Part shown: in pieces, positions 28,339 through 38,825 of the stretch | How positions within the stretch are numbered: the first letter of the stretch is position 1 | How the letters are laid out: the number at the start of each line of letters is the position of its first letter | DNA from: Candidatus Woesearchaeota archaeon | GTDB lineage: Archaea > Nanobdellota > Nanobdellia > Woesearchaeales > ARS49 | Assembly (NCBI GenBank): GCA_016203445.1 | Contig: JACQMS010000006.1 | Coordinates: forward strand, 1-55,686 | Direction: 5' to 3' | Length of the DNA stretch: 55,686 bases | Notes under the pieces: model-generated | The model's database searches: none | The model's input: the letters and a program-made list of their open reading frames with translations, nothing else | Told to the model about the DNA's origin: nothing | Translations under genes and position numbers: made by a program

Positions 28339-29286
28339 ATGAATTTTTTCTTAAAACACATAAAAATATTTCTTGTAAAGTTTCCACGGTTGAATAATTT
28401 TGCATCCAAAGTGTATAAAATCAGCAGCAATATTGTGAAGCCAAAGATAGGTCTTCACAATAGAAAAATTTTGAATGATATTGTTGCTCTTCGTAGCCGT
28501 CTAAATCTTCGTTCTCTGCTTGTTGATTATGATGGAATTGTTCTTACACTTGGTGATAATTCAAAATTTTTTCTTGATGTAACCGAGTCTCACTCACTAT
28601 TATCTGTTCCGGAAACAGGATTCTTTGAAGCTGAAGAAACAGATTTTCTTAAAAATATTGTTGGGGCTGATTGGAATATTATAGATGTAGGAGCAAACTT
28701 TGGGTGGTATACAGTTCATTTCGCACTCTGGACTAATCATAATGGTTCGGTTCATTCATTTGAACCTGTTCCCACCGCATACAAGAGTTTATCACGCCAT
28801 GTATTGATGAACTCTCATACATCAAAAGTATTTTTGAATCGTTGCGCTGTTGGGGCAGAAAATGGTTTTAAAACAATTTACTCTCCTATTGGGCGCAGTA
28901 CAGCATTTTCTTCAGAACATCAATCAGGGACTCCTTTTAATGTAGAGTCCATTCAGCTAGATAAATATGTTAAGAGTAAGAGGTTAAAACGTGTAGATTT
29001 TATAAAGATAGATGTAGAAGGCGGAGAATTAAATGTTCTGCGTGGAGCAAAAGAAACAATCCAAAAGTATCATCCTCGTATACTGCTGGAAGTTGAGAGC
29101 CGCCACGCTGGATTGTTTGGCTATTCACCCTTAGATATTCAAATTTTTTTTAGACAGCACGGATATATAATGTACTTTTTAAACAGTGGAAAATTGTGCA
29201 GAGTTGATAATATTTTGAATGCTCCTGCATACAATTTTTACTGCGAATGGAACAAAGATGCTGATTCTCTGAAGACTAATATTTAA
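28339..29286 (+). CDS. FkbM family methyltransferase
   Basis: WNIIDVGANFGWYTVHFAL...VDFIKIDVEGGELNVLRGAKETI. Confidence 0.85.
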   Translation: MNFFLKHIKIFLVKFPRLNNFASKVYKISSNIVKPKIGLHNRKILNDIVALRSRLNLRSLLVDYDGIVLTLGDNSKFFLDVTESHSLLSVPETGFFEAEETDFLKNIVGADWNIIDVGANFGWYTVHFALWTNHNGSVHSFEPVPTAYKSLSRHVLMNSHTSKVFLNRCAVGAENGFKTIYSPIGRSTAFSSEHQSGTPFNVESIQLDKYVKSKRLKRVDFIKIDVEGGELNVLRGAKETIQKYHPRILLEVESRHAGLFGYSPLDIQIFFRQHGYIMYFLNSGKLCRVDNILNAPAYNFYCEWNKDADSLKTNI

Positions 29287-29312
29287 ATACTCTTTAAGTT
29301 CACCAAGGGTGT

Positions 29313-30683
29313 ATGGGTAGAACATCAGCAATTTTTATTTTAATGTATTTCGTTTTTTTTTCTCTTGCAGTTATACAGGGATTTCATCAAAGTTTGATTG
29401 ATGAACAGCAAATGTTGATGATATCATATTGGATATCCGAGGGAAAAATTCCGTACACCGATTTTTTTGAGCATCATATTGTTTTTAATAATTATCTTTT
29501 TGCACCGTTGTTTTGGATTTTTGGAAAAGGTTCGGCTCTTATTGTTGCAATTCATATTATAAATATACTATTTGTTTTTTGTTCTGCCTGGCTTGTGTGG
29601 TGCATTGCAAAGAAGAACAATTTTTTGTATCCTCACGCCGCATCAATAGTTTTTCTGGCAGGGTATACTGGCATTCCTTTCGCAATTTTAAGAAGTGAAT
29701 CACTGGTCCTTCTGTTTCTTCTTTTGTTCTTTTTTTTCTCTAATCATCTTCTTCGCGGGATTTTTATGGCTCTTCTTATTGGAACAACTCCCTTAATGAT
29801 AATTCCTGGGATTATTGTTGGGAGCGTCTATGGTATTTTTTTGTTGAGGCATAATTTGAGAAGCTTGTTATTTTTTATTTTTGGCGCATTGCTTGGAGGG
29901 CTTTTCTGGCTACTTGTTTTTTTTCATGTATCTTTTCAGTCCATGTATTGGTTTGTATTCACGTATAACAATCTTATATCGAAAATTTATAGCCTTCCGT
30001 GGCAGGAGGTTTTCTTTTTTACCTTTTTCTTTACTGTTCCTCTAATTGTGATGGGAGCATATTTGGCATGGACTTCTGCTCGCGAGGGCAATGAGTATGC
30101 AGTATTGTGTTTGATTTTTGTGTTAATATTTATTTTACAAACAATTTTTTGGAATGTTCAATTTGGCCCTTGGACTAGGATAAAACTTCCCAATGCTCTT
30201 CCAGTTATAGGAATTCTTTGTCCAATTTTTGCTCGCGGTAACAGGAAACTGTTGTTAGTTTTTAGTTTGTATTTATTGCTTCTTACAATGTTTGTGTACA
30301 CTCCATCTATTGAGGCCAGACAGTTGAAAATAGCAGGTATTGCTGGAAAGCTTGATAGTTGCGTTATAGATGATGCGATTATCAGCATAAAGCCTGATGA
30401 TTGGAGCGGCAGAGTGCTGATCGAATTATTTCGTGAGCCAAATCAGTTTTTTTGGACAAATTTTTACACATTCAAATATACAAATATAACCGCGGTTTCT
30501 TCTTCAGTACCGGACGAAATTTTATTATGCAGAAATGGTGTTTCAAGAAAAGATATTGTTTGTTCGCAGGAGATGCTCAGAAATATTCAGAAAGACTGTG
30601 ATAGTTTGTTCACTTCTTCTTCTCTGTATGTGTATACACGTTCATTGATTTTTGGCAACGATTCTGTTTTGCGGGTGTCATAG
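29313..30683 (+). CDS. Polytopic membrane protein, probable GT-C glycosyltransferase
   Basis: Multiple TM helices; IDEQQMLMISYWISEGKIPYTDFFEHH. Confidence 0.6.
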   Translation: MGRTSAIFILMYFVFFSLAVIQGFHQSLIDEQQMLMISYWISEGKIPYTDFFEHHIVFNNYLFAPLFWIFGKGSALIVAIHIINILFVFCSAWLVWCIAKKNNFLYPHAASIVFLAGYTGIPFAILRSESLVLLFLLLFFFFSNHLLRGIFMALLIGTTPLMIIPGIIVGSVYGIFLLRHNLRSLLFFIFGALLGGLFWLLVFFHVSFQSMYWFVFTYNNLISKIYSLPWQEVFFFTFFFTVPLIVMGAYLAWTSAREGNEYAVLCLIFVLIFILQTIFWNVQFGPWTRIKLPNALPVIGILCPIFARGNRKLLLVFSLYLLLLTMFVYTPSIEARQLKIAGIAGKLDSCVIDDAIISIKPDDWSGRVLIELFREPNQFFWTNFYTFKYTNITAVSSSVPDEILLCRNGVSRKDIVCSQEMLRNIQKDCDSLFTSSSLYVYTRSLIFGNDSVLRVS

Positions 30684-30707
30684 TTATAGTTTTCAGGATT
30701 TTTTTCA

Positions 30708-32231
30708 TTAATTTTTCAATGTATTGATGATACATAGAGAGTATGAATTGTAAGAGTATATTTGCATGAACTCTTTACTAGGTTGTGATGGACATTGAAC
30801 ATATTTAGCGTTGTATTGACTGGATATGGCGAGTATGTCGGTTATATTTTCATTGTTATAAATTGTTTGGAGTTTTGAATGATAACTGAATCCTCGTGGC
30901 CGTTTCGTAATAATTATCGCATCTGAGGGCAAATTGCTCGAAGCCCATTCCGCGGCGCGCAGTGCGCTTTCTGTTTCTGGAGTGTTCTCATAAGGATAGC
31001 CCGGGTTTTCATAATAGCCGGTTGTTATTGATGAAAATTTTATTGCTGTAAAAATGTAGAGAAAGAGTATTGCGCCATATAGGAGCAGTATAATTGGTAT
31101 TTCTATTTTTGGGCGAATGCGCGGTTGATAAAAAGAGCTGATGTTGAAAATTGCGTGAATACTGACGAGGGTTAGAAGAGGTGCAAGCGGCATCATGTAT
31201 CCGTATTCAAATACCCAGTAAGTTGTGTGAAATATACTGTTGTATACATAGAGTGTTCCTATAAACCATTTGCTTGCTCCTCTTGTTATAAAAAGCCCAA
31301 AAATTGCCAGTATATGAAGTGGAAATAATGCAATAATGTAGGCTTTAAACTTGTTTAAAACTAATTGTGTTATTTCTAAAATTGGTTTTTGTTGAATATA
31401 TTCTTTATAAGATGGCAGTGTTGTATTCCAGTACATCGCGCCTGTTCTGCCTCCTTGGGCCAAAACTACTGCATTATATTTATTGACTGAGAAAATAGGA
31501 TCTCCGTATAGATCGATATTTCTAACAAACCATGGCAGTGTAATGATAAGAAAAATTATTGTTGCAAAGAGCAAATAGCGTGTAGGTTGTATTCTTTGAG
31601 TAAAACTACCCCATGCATAGATAGTTATTATCGACAATATGAGTAATATTCCTGTATATTTTGTAAGAATTGTAAATGCTAACAGTATGCCAACAATAAT
31701 TGTGAATTTAGGTTTTTTTATCGATTTCGTAAAAAAAAGTGCTGTAAGAAGCGTGAATGTTGTATAGAGTGGTTCTGCTTCAACATGTAGGCTGACGGGT
31801 ATTGCAAGAGGTGAATACATTGTGAGGAGCGCAGCTATAAAACCAACACGTTTGCTATACCAGTATTTTCCAAGTGAATAAACTATGAGCGGCAGTATAA
31901 TAAATTGTAGTGCAAGATTTGGTATTTTTGATATTAGTACTGAAATACCTATAATTTTGTAAAGTAGTGCTAGAAGTAGCGGATATAATGGTGGCGAAGT
32001 ATCATCTGGATGCGTTACTGACGGGTAAATAGTATAAAAGTAGAGTACTGTTGTTGTCTGAAAACCTTTGCCTTCTGATAATTGCCACGCTATAAGCGAA
32101 TATCCTGCATCTTCTGCTCCTCCTATGTAATGTATGTCTGATATGAAAAACATCATAACAAGAAATGTGGCGAGCCCCGCAAAGAAAATAATTATTGACA
32201 AAGGTACTTTTTCCTTGAATAAAAAGTTCAT
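30708..32231 (-). CDS. Polytopic GT39-like glycosyltransferase
   Basis: GGAEDAGYSLIAWQLSEGKGF...HPDDTSPPLYPLLLALLYKIIG. Confidence 0.72.
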   Translation of the reverse strand: MNFLFKEKVPLSIIIFFAGLATFLVMMFFISDIHYIGGAEDAGYSLIAWQLSEGKGFQTTTVLYFYTIYPSVTHPDDTSPPLYPLLLALLYKIIGISVLISKIPNLALQFIILPLIVYSLGKYWYSKRVGFIAALLTMYSPLAIPVSLHVEAEPLYTTFTLLTALFFTKSIKKPKFTIIVGILLAFTILTKYTGILLILSIITIYAWGSFTQRIQPTRYLLFATIIFLIITLPWFVRNIDLYGDPIFSVNKYNAVVLAQGGRTGAMYWNTTLPSYKEYIQQKPILEITQLVLNKFKAYIIALFPLHILAIFGLFITRGASKWFIGTLYVYNSIFHTTYWVFEYGYMMPLAPLLTLVSIHAIFNISSFYQPRIRPKIEIPIILLLYGAILFLYIFTAIKFSSITTGYYENPGYPYENTPETESALRAAEWASSNLPSDAIIITKRPRGFSYHSKLQTIYNNENITDILAISSQYNAKYVQCPSQPSKEFMQIYSYNSYSLCIINTLKN

Positions 32232-32299
32232 ATCGTACGGCCCCTCTTTTGCGGTTGTCTTCGAAGTCTTTAAATATCTTGTGTGTTCTCCAAGTTTAC

Positions 32300-34195
32300 A
32301 TGTGCGGTATTGTTGGCGCGTGGGGCATTGTTGATTCTTCAGTTCCTCGTCGTATGTTGAACTTGTTATCTCATCGAGGTCCCGATGCTTCTGGATTTTT
32401 TTCTGATAATAATGTGTGGCTTGGTCATCATCGTTTGTCTATTCAGGATATTTCTAATGCAGGCAATCAGCCTATGTGGGATTCTTCCCGCCGTTTTGTT
32501 CTTGTATATAATGGTGAAGTGTTTAATGCTCCTATTCTTCGTGGTATGCTAATAAAGCGCGGAGTTGTTTTTCGGTCTTTATCTGATACGGAGGTTATTC
32601 TTGAAGGATTTTCTGTTTGGGGTAATGCCGTTTGGGGTATGCTTCGGGGTATTTTTTCTTGTTTGTTGTATGATACAGTTGAGAAAAAGTTATTTGTGTG
32701 CCGTGACCCACTTGGTGTGAAGCCTTTATACGTATGGAAGAAAGATAATGTTATATTTTTTGTTTCAGAGTATAAAGCGTTGTTTTCTCATGATTCACCT
32801 CCAAATGTTGTAAGAAAGAATGTTGTTGCGCGTATTCTTTCGTTTCGGTACAATCCTACAAATGAAACTCTTTTGGAGGGTGTTGAGTGCGTTCCTCCAG
32901 GCATAATCTTCACATATTCTCATCGCAGTGCTGTAGTTTCTTCTAGTGTTGCTGTTTCTTCAAGGCCTTTTTGGTCTTGGGATTCTCCTCTTCATCACGT
33001 GTCTGAGGAAACTCTTTGTAAGAATCTTGAATTGTCTGTTCGTGAACAGTTATTATCTGATGTTCCTATTGCGTTATTATCAAGCGGGGGTCTTGATAGT
33101 GCGATTATTGGTTCTCTTGCTCATCGTGCTGGAAGTAATTTGTCATCTTTTACTGTATCATATGATGATCCTAGTTTTGAGGATGCAAAATTTGCTCGTC
33201 TTCTTGCAGATGAGTGGGGTTCCGAGCATTTCGAGATCATGCTTGATTCTGAATCGTTGCATTCTCTTCCAGAGACTATTTTTGTAATGGATGATGTAGT
33301 AGCGGATCCGTCAAGTATTCCTCAGCTTGCGTTGGCTAAGCACATTCATGGAAAATTTAAAGTCGTTTTGAGCGGCGGTGGCGGTGATGAATTATTTGGA
33401 GGGTATACTCATCATCGTCTTCTCGCATTTCATTCTTTTCTTCGCAATGCTATTGTAAGAGTTCCTTTATCATTTATTCTCAAACGTGTTTCTCCAGGCA
33501 TTCTTGGAATGGTTAGTCCATATGCCGCGCGTCTTGGTAGTGACGGCGTTCAATCTCTTTATCTTGCAGTAAAGGGTGCAGATAATAAAAAGTTTTTTTA
33601 TCGTTCCCTTGTTGAGATGAGTTCTCCTGAACATCGTTCTTCTGTTTTGGGTGCTTTTGATCCTAAGACTGTTTTAACGGCACATCTTCCTGAAAAGTTC
33701 AGCATTCCAGAAGATATTACAAAAGTAGAGTGTCAAACTTTTTTGCAGCACGATATTCTTCAGCAGTCTGATAAATTGTTTATGTGGCAGGGTATCGAGT
33801 CTAGAGTTCCTTTGCTTCATCTTCCTATTGTTCGTTTGGGTTTAGGTATGCCATTCTCTCAGAAGGCCAGCGCTCTTGGTACAAAATTGCTGTTTCGGAA
33901 AGCTGTTAAAAAGTATCTTCCAAGAAGTGTTCTTAATAGAAAGAAGCAGGGTTTCTGGGTTCCTTTGGAAAATTTTCGTCGTGACCTGATTGCGCGCGCG
34001 GAAAGTATTGATGCAAGTTCTTGGAAAGGGTTGGGCATAAGACCTGATGGTGTGAAAAATATTATTCAGAGATGGTCTGGTTCCAGTTCATCTTTGTCAA
34101 ATGCTCGTGCATTATATTCTTTGGTTCATCTTGGTATATGGCACAAGATTTTTATAGCATCTGAAAATCCTTCTCGCGTATGGAAAAAATTATAG
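32300..34195 (+). CDS. asnB: Asparagine synthase (glutamine-hydrolysing)
   Basis: MCGIVGAWG...LSHRGPDASGFF...PIALLSSGGLDSAIIGSLA. Confidence 0.93.
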   Translation: MCGIVGAWGIVDSSVPRRMLNLLSHRGPDASGFFSDNNVWLGHHRLSIQDISNAGNQPMWDSSRRFVLVYNGEVFNAPILRGMLIKRGVVFRSLSDTEVILEGFSVWGNAVWGMLRGIFSCLLYDTVEKKLFVCRDPLGVKPLYVWKKDNVIFFVSEYKALFSHDSPPNVVRKNVVARILSFRYNPTNETLLEGVECVPPGIIFTYSHRSAVVSSSVAVSSRPFWSWDSPLHHVSEETLCKNLELSVREQLLSDVPIALLSSGGLDSAIIGSLAHRAGSNLSSFTVSYDDPSFEDAKFARLLADEWGSEHFEIMLDSESLHSLPETIFVMDDVVADPSSIPQLALAKHIHGKFKVVLSGGGGDELFGGYTHHRLLAFHSFLRNAIVRVPLSFILKRVSPGILGMVSPYAARLGSDGVQSLYLAVKGADNKKFFYRSLVEMSSPEHRSSVLGAFDPKTVLTAHLPEKFSIPEDITKVECQTFLQHDILQQSDKLFMWQGIESRVPLLHLPIVRLGLGMPFSQKASALGTKLLFRKAVKKYLPRSVLNRKKQGFWVPLENFRRDLIARAESIDASSWKGLGIRPDGVKNIIQRWSGSSSSLSNARALYSLVHLGIWHKIFIASENPSRVWKKL

Positions 34196-35058
34196 TTACA
34201 ATTCCTGCATATAATGAGGAAAAAACTATAGGACGCGTTGTAAAGGATATTTCTTGTGTTTTAAAAAAATATCCTCGTTCTAAAATTCAAGTTTTTGATG
34301 ATGGCAGTCGTGATAGTACTGCGCAACGTGCGAAAGATGCTGGCGCCCGCGTTATCTCTAATCATACAAATCTTGGTCTTGCTCGTACTTTTCAGCTTGA
34401 GATTGCTGAGTGTGTTAGATCTGGTGCGGATATTATTGTTCACACTGATGCTGATGGACAGTATCGCGCCGATGATATACCGAAGCTTATTGAAATGGTT
34501 CGTTCAGGATATGATCTTGTTCTTGGAAATCGTTTTTCTGGCGGTATTGAGCGTATGCATTGGTTGAAGCGTTTGGGCAATTTATCTTTTACTGTTCTTG
34601 TTTCTTTGTTGTCCCAGAAGCATATTGGTGATGCTCAGACCGGTTTTCGCGCTTTTACTAGGGCCGTTGCCATTTCGTGCCCTATCACGAGTAATTATAC
34701 ATATACACAGGAGCAGATCTTGAAGACATCGTGGAGTGGTTTTCTTATCGGAGAGGTTCCAACTCAGTTTTCCTCCCGCATTGACGAGAGCCGCTTGATT
34801 AAAAATCCATTTCATTATGCAATGAATGTCAGCATTAATCTTATTCGTCTTCTTCGCGATTATTCTCCAATGAAATTTTTTTCTTTGGGAAGCGGGATGT
34901 GCATTATAATAAGTTTATTTTTATTAAGTCTTTGGCATGTTTCTTCTTCTGTTGATACTAGCACTCTTTTTGCAGTTTTTTCTGGAATTTTTTTTCTTTT
35001 AGCTTTACAATTATTTCTCATTGGTTTACTTTCTGATATGTTTCGAAAAACTGTTTGA
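34180..35058 (+). CDS. GT2 glycosyltransferase
   Basis: IVTIPAYNEEKTIGRVV...DDGSRDST...VHTDADGQYRADDIPKLIEMV. Confidence 0.9.
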   Translation: MEKIIVTIPAYNEEKTIGRVVKDISCVLKKYPRSKIQVFDDGSRDSTAQRAKDAGARVISNHTNLGLARTFQLEIAECVRSGADIIVHTDADGQYRADDIPKLIEMVRSGYDLVLGNRFSGGIERMHWLKRLGNLSFTVLVSLLSQKHIGDAQTGFRAFTRAVAISCPITSNYTYTQEQILKTSWSGFLIGEVPTQFSSRIDESRLIKNPFHYAMNVSINLIRLLRDYSPMKFFSLGSGMCIIISLFLLSLWHVSSSVDTSTLFAVFSGIFFLLALQLFLIGLLSDMFRKTV

Positions 35059-35129
35059 TAAGAGTTTTTTTTCTTTTCTTTTAGCTCTTTAATCATAAGA
35101 TTTTAAAGCTTCGCATTTGAAAGTAATTC

Positions 35130-36404
35130 ATGAAAGTTCTCATTGTAACAAGAAGGTATATCCCGGAGGTAATTGGTGGTGGACAATTAAGTGTTCATTA
35201 TATTGCAAGAATTCTTAAAAAAAAAGGAATTGATGTAAGAGTTTTAACGTTTACTGCAGGAATAAGAAAAGACGAAATTATTGATAAAGTGCCTGTAACA
35301 AGATTGAGCATTCGTACAATTCCGCTTTTTCCAAGACTTTCAAATCTTGAATGGATGTATTATGAAATGTATCGTCAGACTATGAATTATTTGAAAGAGT
35401 TCACTCCAGATATTCTTCATAGTTTTAATTCAGAAAGCGCGCCAAGTCTTCGATGGGTATCTAAAAAAACAGCAATACCGTACGTTGTAACCATTAATGG
35501 ACCAAATTTATTTTGTTTCACACAGAAGGGTATTGATTCTAAAGGAGAAAATTGTCTTGGATGCGGAGGATTTCATCGGCTTCGAGAAACTATTGTGGTA
35601 TGGGGGGGCAAAAGCTGGCTTAGGAAGAGTGTTGCACTTGCATATTGGTTGTATAGTATTCCACACATGAAACTTTTTGAAAAAACTTTAAAAGATGCAA
35701 GCCTTCTTCTGCCTATTAGTTATGGAATACGAGATGATATAGTAAAATTAGGATATTCTCCTGAAAATATGCAAGTAGTTCACAATCCTCAACGAGTGTG
35801 CAAAAAAGTTCGGAGTAATATTAATGTTAAACTAGGCATTCCAAAAAATGCACCGATATTATTATATGCGGGTAGAATAGAGAAAGAGAAGGGCATTCAA
35901 AACATTATAACTCTTCTTCAGTTTATACCAGATGCACACGCAATTATTATTGGAAGAGGTGCATACGAGAAGGAAGCAAAAAATTTGGCGAAAGAATTAA
36001 ACGCTGAATCAAGAACTCATTTTGTTCCTTGGACGGAAAATTCCAAACTTGGGGCGTATTATAGCAAAGCAAGCATTGTACTAATGCCCGGAAGGTTTTA
36101 TGAAAGTCTGGGCCGGATGCTACTGGAGGCCTGTGCACATGGAGTTTCTGTTATTGGAACACGTATTGGAGGCATTCCTGATGTGATTGAAGATGGAAAT
36201 AACGGGTTTCTTTTGGAAACATTTTCACTTGGGGAATTATTAAAAAAAGTGAAGAAAATACTTGCGTCTTCAACAATAAGAAAAAACATGGGAGCGTACG
36301 GAAAAAGAAAGATTAAAAAAGAGTTTTCTGAAGAAAAGTGCTTCAAAGATATTATTAACGCATATAATAAGGTTTTATCAAAAAAAGTCACCGAAAAAAA
36401 TTAA
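35130..36404 (+). CDS. GT4 glycosyltransferase
   Basis: VIGGGQLSVHYIARILKKKG...LYAGRIEKEKGIQNII...EACAHGVSVIGTRIGGIPDVIEDGNNGFL. Confidence 0.92.
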   Translation: MKVLIVTRRYIPEVIGGGQLSVHYIARILKKKGIDVRVLTFTAGIRKDEIIDKVPVTRLSIRTIPLFPRLSNLEWMYYEMYRQTMNYLKEFTPDILHSFNSESAPSLRWVSKKTAIPYVVTINGPNLFCFTQKGIDSKGENCLGCGGFHRLRETIVVWGGKSWLRKSVALAYWLYSIPHMKLFEKTLKDASLLLPISYGIRDDIVKLGYSPENMQVVHNPQRVCKKVRSNINVKLGIPKNAPILLYAGRIEKEKGIQNIITLLQFIPDAHAIIIGRGAYEKEAKNLAKELNAESRTHFVPWTENSKLGAYYSKASIVLMPGRFYESLGRMLLEACAHGVSVIGTRIGGIPDVIEDGNNGFLLETFSLGELLKKVKKILASSTIRKNMGAYGKRKIKKEFSEEKCFKDIINAYNKVLSKKVTEKN

Positions 36405-36429
36405 AATTGTTAAAAGTACTACAGAAGTT

Positions 36430-37086
36430 TCACATCTTTTTCTCGAGAACAAAAAAGTGATGATTTGGATTTGTTGGAGAATAGAATTCTCTACGTATAT
36501 TAAACGATTTTTTGATAGCAGTACTAATTTTTTTATAAGAATAGCCACGCGTGCCCATTTCCCAATAGTGTTCTTTATTTTTTATTCCATCAAATTTAAT
36601 AATATTGAACACGCGGGGAATCTTAAATAAACAGGATATTGTTCTAGAAGTAAAAGGCAGGCTCCATCTTAGCAATAACGCGAAGAATACTGTGCTGAAT
36701 GGAATAGAAACAATAACAAAGCGTTTTGTAACTCTTGCCAATTCTTTCAACGCCGAGGGAACATCGGAGAATGGAATGTGCTCCAAAACCTCAAAAGAAA
36801 CTACAGTATCAAATGAATAGTCAGAAAAAGGAAGGTCACGTATATCTCCAACTATATCAGGATTCAATGCATGGTCAATATCGCATGTTTTCACATAGAA
36901 ACCAATACTTTTCAGATATGTTGAAACAATGCCAGAACCAATCCCTATTTCAAGAATTTTTTTTGGTTTCGTTTGTATAATGGAATCTATTTGGTAGAAA
37001 TAAGATTGAAAACGATCTAAAGAATTATATTTTTGTGAGAAGTAATGCTCCCGGCTGACTTGCAGAAAAAAGGATTTATTGCCCAT
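36430..37086 (-). CDS. Class I SAM-dependent methyltransferase
   Basis: KILEIGIGSGIVSTYLKSIG...DTVVSFEVLEHI. Confidence 0.85.
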   Translation of the reverse strand: MGNKSFFLQVSREHYFSQKYNSLDRFQSYFYQIDSIIQTKPKKILEIGIGSGIVSTYLKSIGFYVKTCDIDHALNPDIVGDIRDLPFSDYSFDTVVSFEVLEHIPFSDVPSALKELARVTKRFVIVSIPFSTVFFALLLRWSLPFTSRTISCLFKIPRVFNIIKFDGIKNKEHYWEMGTRGYSYKKISTAIKKSFNIRREFYSPTNPNHHFFVLEKKM

Positions 37087-37198
37087 TCTATTACAAAAAT
37101 GCGGGGATATAAAAGGGTTGTGAAAAGATCAACATAAGATATTTAAAGGGAGCGATGACCGTACATCATAAGTACAATTATATAGAGTGTTGCAGTTT

Positions 37199-38398
37199 AT
37201 GAAAATTGTTATTCCTTTTCCTTATTTTCGAGAAGGAATGGGCGGTATATACAAATTTTGCTTAGAGTTTAGTCGTGAGGCAGTTTCTCGAGGCCATGAA
37301 GTTGTTATTATTTCTTCGTTGCCCAAAAATAAAAATGTTGATGATGTAATGAGCGGTGTTCGTATTATTCGTGTTCCTCTTCATCATGCCAGATTATTTA
37401 GACGTATTCGTGATTACGTTTTGTTTGGACGCAAGGTTAGTGTCCTTATAAAAAAAGAGCATCCTGATATTATTTTGGGTGTTTCTTTGGGCGCGTATGG
37501 TGGTGTTGGGTGCGACGCCCCTCTTGTGTACCGTTCTGCGGCAACTCCGATTATCGTTGAACAAAATATTTGGAAAAAACTTTTGAATGATAAAATCGTA
37601 AAGAAATCGTTGTTAAAGCGGGTATTTCTTTCTTTTGATTTTTTTCTTCAGAAAACTATTGAACGTGCATGTCTGAGAAATGCAAAGGCATTCTTTTGTC
37701 AGTCAAATGAATTGTACTCTTACTTTCAAAGAGAATATTCTCTGTCTTCAAGTCTTCGGGTGTGTTCTCCTTGTACTGGTGTTGATACAAAGAAATTTTA
37801 TCGTGATTTTTATCAGCGCGGAATTGTTCGAGAGCGTTTAGGTGTTCGTGATGATGAAAAAATAATTATGTTTTCTGGCGGGCTTTCACCAATCAAAGGG
37901 GCTTTTGTTCTTGAGAACGCGCTTTCTTTAGTGTTTAAGAGCATTCCGAATGCAAAATTTCTCCTTGTTGGCAGTGAACAATGTTCTTTTAATCTTGGAG
38001 AATATAATAATCGCATTCTTCGTACTGGGTCCATTTCTTTGTCAGAGATTCCTAATTTTTATTCGGCATCAGATATTTTTGTTCTTCCTTCTCTTGTAGA
38101 AGGGTTTCCCAATACTCTTCTTGAAGCTATGTCTTGTTCTCTTCCTTGTATTTGTACTCCTTTGGTAGGAATGGCAGAATATGCAAAGAATAAAAGGGAC
38201 ATTTTGATCGTGCCTTTCTATGATCATCTTGCTCTTGCCGATGCCATCATTTTTTGTCTTAAGAATCCTGCTATTTGTAGTTCTCTTGGCAAAAATGCCC
38301 GCAAACAAGCATTAAAATTTGATTGGGGCATTGTTTCTACAAAGATGTTATCATTTTTGGAGAGTGTTGTTGAATCCGAATCAAAGATCTCGACGTAA
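37199..38398 (+). CDS. GT4 glycosyltransferase
   Basis: GGIYKFCLEFSREAVSRGHEVVIIS...LPSLVEGFPNTLLEAMSCSLPCICTPLVGMAEY. Confidence 0.9.
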   Translation: MKIVIPFPYFREGMGGIYKFCLEFSREAVSRGHEVVIISSLPKNKNVDDVMSGVRIIRVPLHHARLFRRIRDYVLFGRKVSVLIKKEHPDIILGVSLGAYGGVGCDAPLVYRSAATPIIVEQNIWKKLLNDKIVKKSLLKRVFLSFDFFLQKTIERACLRNAKAFFCQSNELYSYFQREYSLSSSLRVCSPCTGVDTKKFYRDFYQRGIVRERLGVRDDEKIIMFSGGLSPIKGAFVLENALSLVFKSIPNAKFLLVGSEQCSFNLGEYNNRILRTGSISLSEIPNFYSASDIFVLPSLVEGFPNTLLEAMSCSLPCICTPLVGMAEYAKNKRDILIVPFYDHLALADAIIFCLKNPAICSSLGKNARKQALKFDWGIVSTKMLSFLESVVESESKIST

Positions 38399-38825
38399 AC
38401 CCGGTGCGTGCGATGTTGTTAACAAGTTGTCAAATCAACAACTTCAGCGTTTACGCCGAGGTATGAACACTGCTGTTGACAAAATTATAGCAAATCTCAT
38501 TAATTATTGAACAGTTGTGAGATTTGCTAGACTAGTAAATTGCATTGTAAAAGTTCCAAAATTAATGCAATTTACTATTACTAAAAGCCAAAACAGAGGT
38601 TGTTCAATACTTGTGCGCAACTGCTCCTCGAGCTGAAGCATCGAGGTGTCAAAGGTGGCAAGGACCTCCAGTCAATAGACTGGGGGCATGTTCGCTTAGC
38701 TCACCCCGCCACCTTTGATCATGATCAAAAATATCCTAAAAATTCGTCTCAGCGAATTTTTAAGTACTTTTGTCGCTTACTAATAATCCACAACCATTTT
38801 AAACAATTAGCAATATTCATAAACT
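38399..38825. other. Hairpin-dense intergenic region containing divergent repeat copy E
   Basis: Several long stems, e.g. GCAAATCTCA/TGAGATTTGC, AGTAAATTGCATT/AATGCAATTTACT, TCAAAGGTGGC/GCCACCTTTGA; no ORF. Confidence 0.6.
38647..38775 (+). repeat. Double-hairpin repeat, divergent copy E
   Basis: TGTCAAAGGTGGC...GCCACCTTTGATCATGATCAAAAATATCCTAAAAATTCG...CGAATTTTTAAGTACTTTTGTCG. Confidence 0.6.
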
